The position numbers were made by a program, and so were the translations under genes. A model generated the notes under the pieces. It was not told the origin of the DNA and ran no database searches. It saw nothing but the letters and a program-made list of their open reading frames with translations. Below, piece after piece: positions 1-7,631 of a stretch of 13,406 nt of DNA (positions are counted from its first letter, which is position 1; every line of letters starts with the position of its first letter). Origin of the DNA: JARRRL01 sp037380725 (GTDB lineage Bacteria; Pseudomonadota; Gammaproteobacteria; Pseudomonadales; JANQJO01); the NCBI GenBank assembly GCA_037380725.1, contig JARRRL010000124.1, positions 1 through 13,406 on the forward strand. Direction: 5' to 3'.

Positions 1-1
1 C

Positions 2-3000
2 TCCAATGGGGATTTTGTGTGGTACAAGCCCGAGGGACTGCTGCAAAAATACCGGAATCGAGCCCGTTTTGGCATGATGTCTTTGCCTTTGGATGAGGAC
101 TATCAGGGCGGTGTGTTACGTGCTGATATCAAATACATCGGGGAAAAACAAGTCTTGTCCACCGGCAAAACCATCGAGAACCCCAACGTGGAAGTCGCTG
201 CAGACGGCACTTTTAACACCGATCCGGATCATCTCGCTGATAATAATGAATATTTTGATACTCAAAATTCTGGGGTTGTCAATTTTATCAACAAATTTAC
301 TCAATCCGGCTATCGATATTATGACACCAATTCGCAGATTTATTATGAAAGTCTTCATTATTATAAACACAATGGTAGTACTCCGGAATACTTCCCAAAC
401 AGTCCGCCGAAGGTGTCGACGAGATTCCCTTTTATTCGCGGATCGCAGTGGCGTGATCCCATACAGTCCAGTTGCCAGAAAAATTTTATCGTTTCCATAG
501 GCGATGGGTACCAGTGGGCTGGCACGAGGCTGCCGGGTACGCATTACACATCCAAAATGTATAAAGGGGATCCCATGGCCGATGGCAGCTATGGCGAGCC
601 CGGTAATGCCGATCCGGACATCAATGTCACCGCATTAACCAATCAATTGGGGATAATGGAGGGAATCAGCGGAAAACCGTTTCGGATCTGGTGCACAAGT
701 ACCGGTCCCTGGTGCGGATACCTCGATCCCGTCGTTGTTAATCTGGGGGAGACTTTACTGAGTAACCGGGGTGAGACTCATTACTTGGCGGGCTTATCGT
801 ATTATGGTAACACACGGGATGTGAGATCTGATCTGTCTGGTAAACAAACGATTAAGCATTTCGTTGTTGATGTAATTGAAAACAATGATGGTGATTATCA
901 AAAACACAACCTGTTTAACCCGCTTTGGATGGCAGGGAAATATGGCTTTTCTGAAGACGTGAATCAAGATGGTGTGCTGCAAGTCAACGAATGGGATATC
1001 AATCGTGATGGCATTCCAGATGGTTATATCCCCGCCGATAATCCCGAGCAAATGTATTTGGGCTTATCGAATGCGTTGGAATATTCGGTTAGAGCTGAGA
1101 AAAGAGCTTTTTCAACCATGGCGGCTTCGCCTGAACCGCTATCAGATGGCGCATATGTTTTATATCAAAGTACATTTGTCAGCGAGGAATGGTGGGGGGA
1201 TGTGCAAGCGATACGGTTTAAGCTGTCCGATCCATCCCAAAAAACGGTCTTGTGGAGTGCGAAGGATAGACTGGATCGGATCGACCCAGCAAATCGGAAT
1301 TTGTACGCCGTGAACCCATCCGCTCAGCAGAAAAAGCGCGGTATCAACTTGACGTGGTCATCGCTGACGCCATCGCAACAAGCAGCGTTGAACGCCATGA
1401 TCCAGGTGAATGATAATTTAGGAGAAAATCGTCTGGAGTATCTGCGGGGTGACCGTTCCCAGGAAATAGCTCAAGGTGGTGCATTTCGAGATCGGAAGAG
1501 CCGTTTAGGCGATATTGTGAACTCGGATACACGCTTTGTCGGCAAGTGGAATTATGGGTACAGTGAACTGCCCGGTGCGGACGGTGCCGCTTATGCGGCC
1601 TACCGTGCCTCTTCGGCTTATCTGGCGCGCCCACAGATGCTGCTGGTTGGAGCCAATGATGGTTTTTTGCACGCATTTGATGCTGCAAGCGGTACTGAGT
1701 TATTCGGTGTCATGCCAAATGCGGTATTCAACGCATTATCCACGTTAACCAGCCATTTTTATTCGCACCATTACTTTGTAGATGGTCAGGTTAGCGTTTC
1801 AGATGCTTATATTAATGATCAATGGACTACGGTGGCTCTTGCCAGTGTTGGAGCGGGAGGGCGTTCCGTGTTTGCGATTGATATTGGTCATCCAAATCGC
1901 TTTTCATCCACTGATATTCTCTGGGAATTTGACACAACGACAGACCCAGATATGGGATACGTTCTGGGCGAAGCGGTCACGGCTCGTTTGGCCGGTGGAC
2001 AGTGGGTGGCCATCTTCCCCAATGGTCCCGGTAACCAACGTGGTCGAGCCATTTTGTATATCGTTGATCTTGAAACAGGACAATTACTGAAGAAAGTGGA
2101 CTTTGGTCGAGGCAGTGGCCAGAAGGAAAACGCGCTTTTTGCCCCCAGTGTGATCGATTTAAATTTGGACGGTATTGCGGATACCGTTTACGCCGGCGAT
2201 GCCAAAGGTAATTTATGGAAAATAGATATCTCGGGGAAAACACCTGATCTGTGGCGCAGCAGTTTTCTCAGCAAGTCGAATGTACCACAGCCCTTGTTCA
2301 CCGCCTGCACACAAAACGTGTGCAACAGTGGGAACCGTCAAGCGATTACGAATGCCCCCAGGGTTGGATTGCATCCGGAGGGAGGCGTTTTGGTGTATGT
2401 TGGGACGGGTCAGTTTTTTGATTGGTACGATCGGGCCGTCAGCGTTGCTGATCCTGTAAATACTTTCTATGGTATTTGGGATAATGGGCAACCCGTCGGT
2501 GGACGCGATCATTTGCTGCAGCAGCGTTTTCTAGCGCTGGGTACAACCGGGAAGGGACTACTGTATCGAACGTCTTCGGATGAACCCATCGAGTGGTACG
2601 ATGGTGTCAGCGGTCAGTACGGTTGGTATATCGATTTGATTGATCCCAGTATGGGGGCGTCGCTCGGTGAGCGATTGATTGCGCAACCGAGTCTTTCGGG
2701 GAAACATGTTTCGTTGATTTCCGTCAGGCCTCACGAGGATCCTTGTCAGTCGGGGGGGCAGACATTCGTGACATATCTGAACGCCACAACGGGGGGGCGT
2801 CCAGCCGAGTCAAGTTTCGACATAAATGAAGACTTGAAGGTTAATAACAAAGATATGCTCACTGTTTTGGGTGAAACGGGTGCACCCAGCTCTGTGATGC
2901 TGTCAGGCATGGCGCGTGGTAGAGTCATTTTGCAAGGCAATGCAACCGAGGTTTCAATCTTCAATCTCAGTGATGGTTCCATCAATCAGGTGATCACCTC

Positions 3001-3082
3001 AAGCGTCAAGGCGCCAACGAAAATATTGTGGCGTCGGCTCGATGAAAGCGCCGTTTCCCAAGAAAATCATGTTCAATTTTAA
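2..3082 (+). CDS. pilY1: PilY1-family type IV pilus tip/assembly protein, 5'-truncated by window edge
   Basis: PilY1/PilC proteins sit at the tip of type IV pili and control pilus extension, retraction and adhesion in a calcium-dependent way. The frame is open to the window edge, so the N-terminus is missing. Numbering from the GTG at 17, a PilY1-type stretch with CQKNF lies near 153. An EF-hand-like loop has D314, N316, D318 and E325, followed at once by a second DxNxDG loop at 327-332. The propeller domain begins near 540 with VGANDGFLHAFDA (544). It includes the classic PilY1 calcium loop DLNLDGIAD (714-722) followed by VYAGDAKGNLWKIDI. A dockerin-like loop (D935, N937, D939, D946) lies near the end. 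Two runs of seven G are present at 2752 and 2791. The gene ends convergently with mnmC, sharing TTAA. Assignment to the family is secure; whether it acts in twitching, adhesion or sensing cannot be read from the sequence. Confidence 0.93.
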   Translation, partial: SNGDFVWYKPEGLLQKYRNRARFGMMSLPLDEDYQGGVLRADIKYIGEKQVLSTGKTIENPNVEVAADGTFNTDPDHLADNNEYFDTQNSGVVNFINKFTQSGYRYYDTNSQIYYESLHYYKHNGSTPEYFPNSPPKVSTRFPFIRGSQWRDPIQSSCQKNFIVSIGDGYQWAGTRLPGTHYTSKMYKGDPMADGSYGEPGNADPDINVTALTNQLGIMEGISGKPFRIWCTSTGPWCGYLDPVVVNLGETLLSNRGETHYLAGLSYYGNTRDVRSDLSGKQTIKHFVVDVIENNDGDYQKHNLFNPLWMAGKYGFSEDVNQDGVLQVNEWDINRDGIPDGYIPADNPEQMYLGLSNALEYSVRAEKRAFSTMAASPEPLSDGAYVLYQSTFVSEEWWGDVQAIRFKLSDPSQKTVLWSAKDRLDRIDPANRNLYAVNPSAQQKKRGINLTWSSLTPSQQAALNAMIQVNDNLGENRLEYLRGDRSQEIAQGGAFRDRKSRLGDIVNSDTRFVGKWNYGYSELPGADGAAYAAYRASSAYLARPQMLLVGANDGFLHAFDAASGTELFGVMPNAVFNALSTLTSHFYSHHYFVDGQVSVSDAYINDQWTTVALASVGAGGRSVFAIDIGHPNRFSSTDILWEFDTTTDPDMGYVLGEAVTARLAGGQWVAIFPNGPGNQRGRAILYIVDLETGQLLKKVDFGRGSGQKENALFAPSVIDLNLDGIADTVYAGDAKGNLWKIDISGKTPDLWRSSFLSKSNVPQPLFTACTQNVCNSGNRQAITNAPRVGLHPEGGVLVYVGTGQFFDWYDRAVSVADPVNTFYGIWDNGQPVGGRDHLLQQRFLALGTTGKGLLYRTSSDEPIEWYDGVSGQYGWYIDLIDPSMGASLGERLIAQPSLSGKHVSLISVRPHEDPCQSGGQTFVTYLNATTGGRPAESSFDINEDLKVNNKDMLTVLGETGAPSSVMLSGMARGRVILQGNATEVSIFNLSDGSINQVITSSVKAPTKILWRRLDESAVSQENHVQF
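2752..2797 (+). repeat. Two G7 homopolymer tracts inside pilY1
   Basis: Seven consecutive G occur at 2752-2758 (codons for SGGQ) and again at 2791-2797 (TGGR), 32 bases apart, near the 3' end of pilY1. Gain or loss of one base in either would change the last 85-110 residues. Neisserial pilC, a relative, phase-varies through a longer poly-G tract near its 5' end, so the parallel is only partial. Confidence 0.6.
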
Positions 3083-5232
3083 TGTTGCGTACGAGGACGA
3101 TGTTGAACGCCTTTCCGTAAACGTCGCCGTATAAATCGTGCGGGGTGTACCGCATCCAGGCTGCGCTGATCTAAGGGGGCTACGCTGTTGAGCAAATTCG
3201 ATAATATTATTTCGGCGGCCAGCCAGCTTTGCGTGAAACCGCGTGATCCATGAGCCGTGTTGAGGTAAAGGTTGCGGTGATCCTGCAAAAAGGCGTCATG
3301 GTAACGGGGCGAGCCGGGTGCGGGCGATGGCTTGCCAGGGTCACAGGACTGTGTGTACATCGCGGTGGGAACGGGGCCGATGAGTGGTAAATAATCTCGC
3401 GTATTCCAGCGACAGGCGGCTCGAGCGGGAAGTGCTTCGGTGCTGAGGTGAGCAAAGGTGCTGGCCAAAGGTTCGGACAAGTGCTGCAACTGATGCAGGT
3501 TATGTGCGGTGTCGAGTCTGAGGGTCGATTCGTCTGTGCTGTCTGGGCGATAACTGCTACCAATGGTGTGGTACCCCTGATGGCAAGGTGTGATGGTGCA
3601 GGGTCCGGTGATGACGCTGGGTAGTGTGATGCTGAGTGCTGTGGCGGGGACCTGATTGATCTGGCCCGCTAGGGCTTTGAGGTCTGGTTTCAGAGTGGGC
3701 AATAGTTGGCTGAGTGTTTTGGGACAGCATAGTACAACGACGTCACCCGTTATTTCGTCCGTTATTTCGCCCATTATTTCGTCAATGTGTTGGATAGGCT
3801 GTTGAATAGATTGTTGAATGGGTATGGTCGATGCGGTGTTGGGTTTCTGATGAACAATGGACAGCGTCCAAGCTAGGTCTGCGGGGTTGGATAAATTACG
3901 TGGGGAGAGTGCGATAACCGATTGAGCAAAACGCGTGTCGATGCGCTGGTGATTCAACAGTGCTGCAGCAAACGTTGCGGGTTGAAACCAACCGGCGCGT
4001 GGAAAGTGCATCAAGGGTGTCTGGGGCAGGATGTCCCGCAAAGCGGGATGGAGATCGCCGTTGGTGGCGTGAATCCAATCATCATCCATAAAGCAATGTG
4101 CTAAGGTATTGCGCCATCGTTCGTGTTCCGTGGGCGTGACCACATCGAAGGTGCCGCACGGAAAAAAACCGGCTAAGGGCGCGACGCTGGCCAGTCGTTG
4201 AAGTTGATTAATAGCGCAGTGAAAGGCAGTGTTGTGGAATCGATTGTGAGCTTGATCCGCCTGAGCGAGTCGGGTGTACAGTACTGCTTGTGGGTTTCCG
4301 GAGGCTTCTTGGCACGGTGACTGGTGCGTGTCAATCAGCGTGACCTTGAACCCCGCTTCTGCGAGCACATAAGCAGTAATAACACCCGCGATGCCTGCCC
4401 CCACAACCACAATGTGAGCCCCCATGGGCACTCCAGTTCGGGGAGTTATTGGTGGAGAAGAAGTTGTTTGTTGGTTAGAAAACAAGCCGTGCAGCATGTG
4501 CCGTTTGTGGCCATAGCCAGGCGCGCGCGTGACTTCGAAACCGACGGTGCTCAGACCACGCCGTACCGCAGAAGCGGCGGTAAAGGTGGCGAAGGTGGTG
4601 TTGGAGTGGGCGCTGCGCGCCATGTGCTGGAAGAGCAACTCGGACCACATGCTGGCGTTGCGACTGGGGGCAAAACCGTCCAAAAACCAAGCATCGACGC
4701 GTGATATAGTGGGCAACATGTTGGTGATGTCTTCCCACCACAGCAGCACTTGAATGCGAGGATCGGGCCATCGGATGGCGTGCACGCCTTTGATGAGTGG
4801 GGGGTAGTGTTGTGCCAAAGTGTGGTACGCATCAGCCAGATGTGGCCATTGAGTGGCGGCGTGCACTAAATCCGTTTTCCGCAGAGGGTGTTTGTCACAA
4901 CTGACAAACTGCAAGCGCGCCTGGGGAGGCGCGACCTGTTGAAATAAGCGAATCGTTTCAAGACAATTTAGACCAGTGCCAAAACCGGTTTCGACGATGA
5001 CAAAGGTGTCGTGTTGCAGCGCCGCAAAGCGTGTGGGCAGTTGATTGTGCTCCAAAAATACGTATCGACTTTCGCCAGCGCCGTCTTCGGGATGAAAATA
5101 ACGATCCTGGTAGGCGGTGGAGTAAGGGCCTTGGTCGGTCCATGTCAGTGTGGCGGGCTTAATGCGTAGATCAGGGTGTCGTCCGTCGTGATGTTGCGGG
5201 TGTGACTGTGAAACCGTGTGTGTGTCGTTCAT
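3079..5232 (-). CDS. mnmC: MnmC, bifunctional tRNA mnm5s2U-modification enzyme
   Basis: MnmC finishes the wobble uridine modification in tRNAs for Lys, Glu, Gln and others. Its C-terminal FAD domain removes the carboxymethyl group from cmnm5(s2)U, and its N-terminal domain methylates the resulting nm5 group with SAM. The N-terminal methyltransferase has FVIVETGFGTGLNC (77-90), the SAM loop, and DAWFLDGFAPSRN (180-192). The FAD domain starts with the dinucleotide-binding motif HIVVVGAGIAG (273-283) and ends with a conserved region around AHGSRGF and PARFIRRRLRKG. At 717 residues it is longer than E. coli MnmC (668). Part of the excess is a repetitive stretch at about 470-496 coded by short tandem repeats. 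No good ribosome binding site precedes the ATG, but no other upstream start exists in frame. It stands alone, convergent with pilY1 and divergent from purU. Confidence 0.95.
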   Translation of the reverse strand: MNDTHTVSQSHPQHHDGRHPDLRIKPATLTWTDQGPYSTAYQDRYFHPEDGAGESRYVFLEHNQLPTRFAALQHDTFVIVETGFGTGLNCLETIRLFQQVAPPQARLQFVSCDKHPLRKTDLVHAATQWPHLADAYHTLAQHYPPLIKGVHAIRWPDPRIQVLLWWEDITNMLPTISRVDAWFLDGFAPSRNASMWSELLFQHMARSAHSNTTFATFTAASAVRRGLSTVGFEVTRAPGYGHKRHMLHGLFSNQQTTSSPPITPRTGVPMGAHIVVVGAGIAGVITAYVLAEAGFKVTLIDTHQSPCQEASGNPQAVLYTRLAQADQAHNRFHNTAFHCAINQLQRLASVAPLAGFFPCGTFDVVTPTEHERWRNTLAHCFMDDDWIHATNGDLHPALRDILPQTPLMHFPRAGWFQPATFAAALLNHQRIDTRFAQSVIALSPRNLSNPADLAWTLSIVHQKPNTASTIPIQQSIQQPIQHIDEIMGEITDEITGDVVVLCCPKTLSQLLPTLKPDLKALAGQINQVPATALSITLPSVITGPCTITPCHQGYHTIGSSYRPDSTDESTLRLDTAHNLHQLQHLSEPLASTFAHLSTEALPARAACRWNTRDYLPLIGPVPTAMYTQSCDPGKPSPAPGSPRYHDAFLQDHRNLYLNTAHGSRGFTQSWLAAEIILSNLLNSVAPLDQRSLDAVHPARFIRRRLRKGVQHRPRTQH
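3748..3819 (-). repeat. In-frame 12-base tandem repeats within mnmC
   Basis: Three 12-base units (cgttatttcgtc and variants) occupy 3748-3759, 3760-3771 and 3772-3783. A separate pair of 12-base units (aggctgttgaat, agattgttgaat) occupies 3796-3807 and 3808-3819. Both keep the frame and encode EITD-like and IQQ-like repeats at about residues 470-496 of MnmC. They probably form a flexible surface loop inserted in the FAD domain. Confidence 0.7.
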
Positions 5233-5420
5233 GAGCGGATGCCGAAAGAAAGTGGATTGGTTGATCGTGTATGAGAAACGTATATGCGGAATGTGTATTA
5301 TTAAGGAGAGAGAGTGTACGGGGATGAGCGTCGCTCGACCAGTCTTGACGGATGACGAACAGGAATAATTGAACGTGTGAGGATCGAATGGTAGGGTACG
5401 CGTTTGGTTTTAAGCAGCTT

Positions 5421-5428
5421 ATTATACT
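5421..5428. promoter_or_regulatory. Possible divergent promoter: overlapping -10 boxes for purU and mnmC
   Basis: In the gap between mnmC and purU, the plus strand reads TATACT at 5423-5428 and the minus strand reads TATAAT at 5426-5421, so both -10-like boxes overlap. Neither has a convincing -35 box at normal spacing. The purU ATG is 54 bases downstream and the mnmC ATG about 190 bases away in the other direction. This is a guess from box similarity and gene orientation. Confidence 0.3.
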
Positions 5429-5482
5429 TAAAAGTACAGGCTCATCATAACAGTGCGACGCAGAGCGAGGACTTAGACTGGC

Positions 5483-6349
5483 ATGTATGCACCCACAACG
5501 ACAGCTCGGTTGTTGATACAGTGTCCTGATCAAGCTGGAATTGTTGCCAGTGTTTCTAATTTTTTCTTCAATCATGGTGCTAACATCACGATGTTGGATC
5601 AACACTCTACCGATCCGGAGGGTGGTAAATTTTTTCTTCGTCTGGAGTTTCAAACACCGCATTTGGATGTCAGTCAGGACCGGCTGGAGCAGATTTTTGC
5701 TCAACGCGTTGCTTCACTCTATTCCATGACGTGGCACTTCAGTTATGCCGCGAAGAAGAAACGTATGGCGATTATGGTTTCGCGGCTCGATCACGCGATG
5801 CTGGAGTTGCTGTGGCGCTGGCAACGACAACAATTGCATTGTGACGTAACGCAAGTGATCAGTAATCACAATAATTTGGCTGCGTCCGTGGCCGAGTTTG
5901 ACGTCCCTTTCCATCATGTTCCAGTCGGCCATGACTCGCGAGAAGCCGCTGAACAGAAAATATTGGATTTATTGGGGTCGGACACGGACGTGGTGGTGTT
6001 GGCGCGTTACATGCAAATTCTGTCCAATGAGTTTGTGGCGGCATTTCCCAATCGTATTATTAATATTCATCATTCTTTTTTACCGGCTTTTGTTGGTGCG
6101 AATCCGTATGTGCAGGCGTACGATCGGGGTGTCAAATTGATTGGTGCCACAGCACATTATGTGACCAATGAACTGGATCAGGGACCCATTATTGAGCAAG
6201 CGGTGAAACGGGTGACGCATCGCGATGACGCATTTTCGCTGAAAGAAAAAGGACGTGATGTGGAACGGGCGGTGCTGGCGCAGGCGGTGCAGTGGCACTT
6301 GGAAGACCGTGTGCTGGTTCATGATAATAAAACGGTGGTGTTTGTGTGA
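5483..6349 (+). CDS. purU: Formyltetrahydrofolate deformylase PurU
   Basis: PurU hydrolyses 10-formyl-tetrahydrofolate to formate and tetrahydrofolate in the cytoplasm, balancing the one-carbon pool and supplying formate for PurT-type purine synthesis. The N-terminal ACT domain (about 8-85) contains CPDQAGIVASVSNFFFNHGANI, typical of this regulatory fold. The formyltransferase-type domain (about 93-288) has NIHHSFLP (194-201) and GATAHYVTNELDQGPI (221-236). N194, H196 and D232 line up with the N-H-D catalytic triad of PurN (N106, H108, D144), all at the same offset. The length of 288 is normal for the family (about 280). GAGG lies 12 bases before the ATG, a rather distant ribosome binding site. 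It appears to be a single-gene unit, converging on the minus-strand lipoprotein cluster. It looks intact. Confidence 0.96.
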   Translation: MYAPTTTARLLIQCPDQAGIVASVSNFFFNHGANITMLDQHSTDPEGGKFFLRLEFQTPHLDVSQDRLEQIFAQRVASLYSMTWHFSYAAKKKRMAIMVSRLDHAMLELLWRWQRQQLHCDVTQVISNHNNLAASVAEFDVPFHHVPVGHDSREAAEQKILDLLGSDTDVVVLARYMQILSNEFVAAFPNRIINIHHSFLPAFVGANPYVQAYDRGVKLIGATAHYVTNELDQGPIIEQAVKRVTHRDDAFSLKEKGRDVERAVLAQAVQWHLEDRVLVHDNKTVVFV

Positions 6350-6380
6350 CGTTGCGTGGATACACTCTCTTCGGTATTTT

Positions 6381-6557
6381 TCAGTGCCAACGCATCAGAC
6401 TCATCCGCTTGCAAAGGTAAGCGCATGTCCGACTAAGCGCATGTCCGACGATGCAAGCCAGCCCTTCTGCCAGTTCTTGCCGCTTGTCCAGAAAGCGGTC
6501 GGCATTGATGGGCTGGTCTTCAGTAATGTACAACCAGTTGATCAGTACTTCCCTCAT
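6381..6557 (-). CDS. Small unknown protein (58 aa) at the end of the lipoprotein cluster
   Basis: I do not recognise this protein. The ORF begins 14 bases after the stop of the DUF799 gene on the same strand, with AAAGG about 12 bases before its ATG, so it could be the last gene of that transcript. The first two thirds look like a normal soluble protein: it starts MREVLINWLYITEDQPINAD, with a charged helix-like stretch after it. The last third is coded partly by a 16-base tandem duplication (6418-6449). Because 16 is not a multiple of three, the duplication changes the reading frame: with a single copy the protein would end after about 46 residues. It could be a real small gene, a remnant of a longer one, or chance. 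Confidence 0.35.
   Translation of the reverse strand: MREVLINWLYITEDQPINADRFLDKRQELAEGLACIVGHALSRTCAYLCKRMSLMRWH
6418..6449. repeat. Perfect 16-base tandem duplication
   Basis: The unit taagcgcatgtccgac occurs at 6418-6433 and again at 6434-6449 with no spacer and no mismatch, which suggests a recent duplication. It falls inside the small minus-strand ORF 6381-6557 and shifts its frame. Confidence 0.9.
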
Positions 6558-6571
6558 GAGTAATGTACCTT

Positions 6572-7174
6572 TTACTGTGTCGGGTCTGCTGTTTGTTCAG
6601 CTGAAACGCGCTCAGTTGAAACAAATGGGTCTGTTTGTCGGTACGGCCCATTGGGCAGTCCACTCTGGGTGTGGCGTATGGCCGCTTCGTTGGCTTGTCG
6701 GGATAATTCAGGCGTCAGGTCTTGCGCATTAGATAGTATTTGTGTGATCACGGCACCGATAATAGCGCCAGCCCAGCCATTTCCACTATCATTGGATTGT
6801 TGTTGCGCGTAGGCGTGAGCATTCCATAATAGTTCACCGCTGCGCGTATCCACCAATCGCATCTGTGCGGACACAACGGTGCGTGACGAAATAATTTCAA
6901 ATTTTTGCCCCCATTGCTCGATGTTGGTGTATAGCACGGCGTCTGCACCGATGTTTTTTCGCAATGCATCCAATGGAACTTGGTTCATTTCAGCAGGGGT
7001 GGGCAATCCATTTTCTTTCAAAAAATGGTCGATGACGGCCACGGGATACACGTAGAAGCCTTTTTCCGCCAATGGTTTGGTGATGGTGGAAAGAAAGACA
7101 TACGGTGCGTAGACTTCAATGCTGTTGTTCAGTGGGGGGATGACCAAAATCGAGCGGGGTTTTACGCGGGCCAT
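6572..7174 (-). CDS. DUF799/GNA1162-family lipoprotein with lost start and stranded signal peptide
   Basis: The family (Neisseria GNA1162) consists of outer-membrane-associated lipoproteins of unclear role. Visible family features are SILVIPPLNNSIEVYAPY near the start, GADAVLYTNIEQWG (76-89), a strand-rich middle with VDTRSGELLW (108-117) and LPNGPY near the end. The ATG at 7174 lacks a ribosome binding site and would give a protein without export signal. Yet the same frame upstream codes for a clear lipoprotein signal (WIGILALCALFGC, lipobox Cys at 7207-7205, then ESPHHD). That stretch has no usable start codon before it. I infer that a deletion removed the original start together with the end of the DUF4810 gene. 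Translation could restart at 7174, 28 bases after the DUF4810 stop. It may be a pseudogene or mis-localised. Confidence 0.75.
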   Translation of the reverse strand: MARVKPRSILVIPPLNNSIEVYAPYVFLSTITKPLAEKGFYVYPVAVIDHFLKENGLPTPAEMNQVPLDALRKNIGADAVLYTNIEQWGQKFEIISSRTVVSAQMRLVDTRSGELLWNAHAYAQQQSNDSGNGWAGAIIGAVITQILSNAQDLTPELSRQANEAAIRHTQSGLPNGPYRQTDPFVSTERVSAEQTADPTQ

Positions 7175-7202
7175 CGCGGTGTTGTGGTCATGGTGGGGTG
7201 AT

Positions 7203-7565
7203 TCACAACCGAACAGCGCGCACAGCGCCAGTATGCCGATCCACGTTGGAGGCTGCCTGTGCTTTTTCGGGTTTGTTAGCGAGTGTGTACATGAAACCCA
7301 GGTGAGCGTAAATACCGGGCCCCACCAGCGTGTTCTGATTTTCGGCCAGCTGAATGGTGGCTTCGAGTTGTTGGATTTGTTCGGCAGGTGTGGCTTTCCC
7401 AGGTTTGGTGTACATGTCGAGAATCAGGGTTTCATAGCGCCCCCACTGATACAGGTCGGCTTGGGGGGTGGCGCAGCCGGATACGATGGCAATGGCCAGC
7501 AGTGTCGCGCGGGCTGCTGTGCGTGAGTACGTTTTACCGTGATGCCTTTTGTGTTGATATGGCAT
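7203..7565 (-). CDS. DUF4810-family lipoprotein with replaced C-terminus
   Basis: Small lipoprotein of the DUF4810 family, usually found between a CsgG-like and a DUF799 gene. The signal peptide ends in AIAIVSGC (lipobox VSGC). The family-like body follows: LYQWGRYETLILDMY, then PGKATPAEQIQQLE and GPGIYAHLGFMYTLANKPEKAQAA. Members I know continue with a short helix of the type FxxEKxLFPES. Here the last 15 or so residues are instead unrelated, and on inspection they are an out-of-frame reading of the DUF799 signal peptide DNA. So the C-terminus appears deleted. I prefer the ATG at 7565: AAGGAG lies 12 bases upstream, within the first codons after the alternative ATG at 7586, which has no ribosome binding site. 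It lies 66 bases after the CsgG-like gene, likely in one transcript. Confidence 0.75.
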   Translation of the reverse strand: MPYQHKRHHGKTYSRTAARATLLAIAIVSGCATPQADLYQWGRYETLILDMYTKPGKATPAEQIQQLEATIQLAENQNTLVGPGIYAHLGFMYTLANKPEKAQAASNVDRHTGAVRAVRL

Positions 7566-7581
7566 ACCAGGCGAGTTCTCC

Positions 7582-7607
7582 TTCATGGAATGAGTTCATG
7601 CAATGAG
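7582..7607. repeat. 13-base tandem duplication before the DUF4810 gene
   Basis: The units ttcatggaatgag (7582-7594) and ttcatgcaatgag (7595-7607) differ at one base. They lie in the gap before the DUF4810 gene and include the alternative ATG at 7586-7584, which may have been created by the duplication. Confidence 0.75.
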
Positions 7608-7631
7608 CTAATTTGAACCAATAAACGGTGA

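Noticed and set aside
4324..4704. Plus-strand open frame (126 codons) opposite mnmC
   Set aside because: It lies wholly within the conserved MnmC coding region on the other strand and resembles no protein I know.
5324..5345. Hairpin gagcg/cgctc as a terminator
   Set aside because: The arms leave a one-base loop and no T run follows, so it is not a credible terminator.
5303..5365. Possible leader peptide (AAGGAG followed by GTG or ATG) between mnmC and purU
   Set aside because: Both candidates are only 13-14 codons with no regulatory codon pattern and no attenuator hairpin following; the match is likely chance.
5171..5704. Long minus-strand open frame (177 codons) across the mnmC-purU gap
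   Set aside because: It overlaps the starts of both mnmC and purU out of frame and its translation has no domain-like character.
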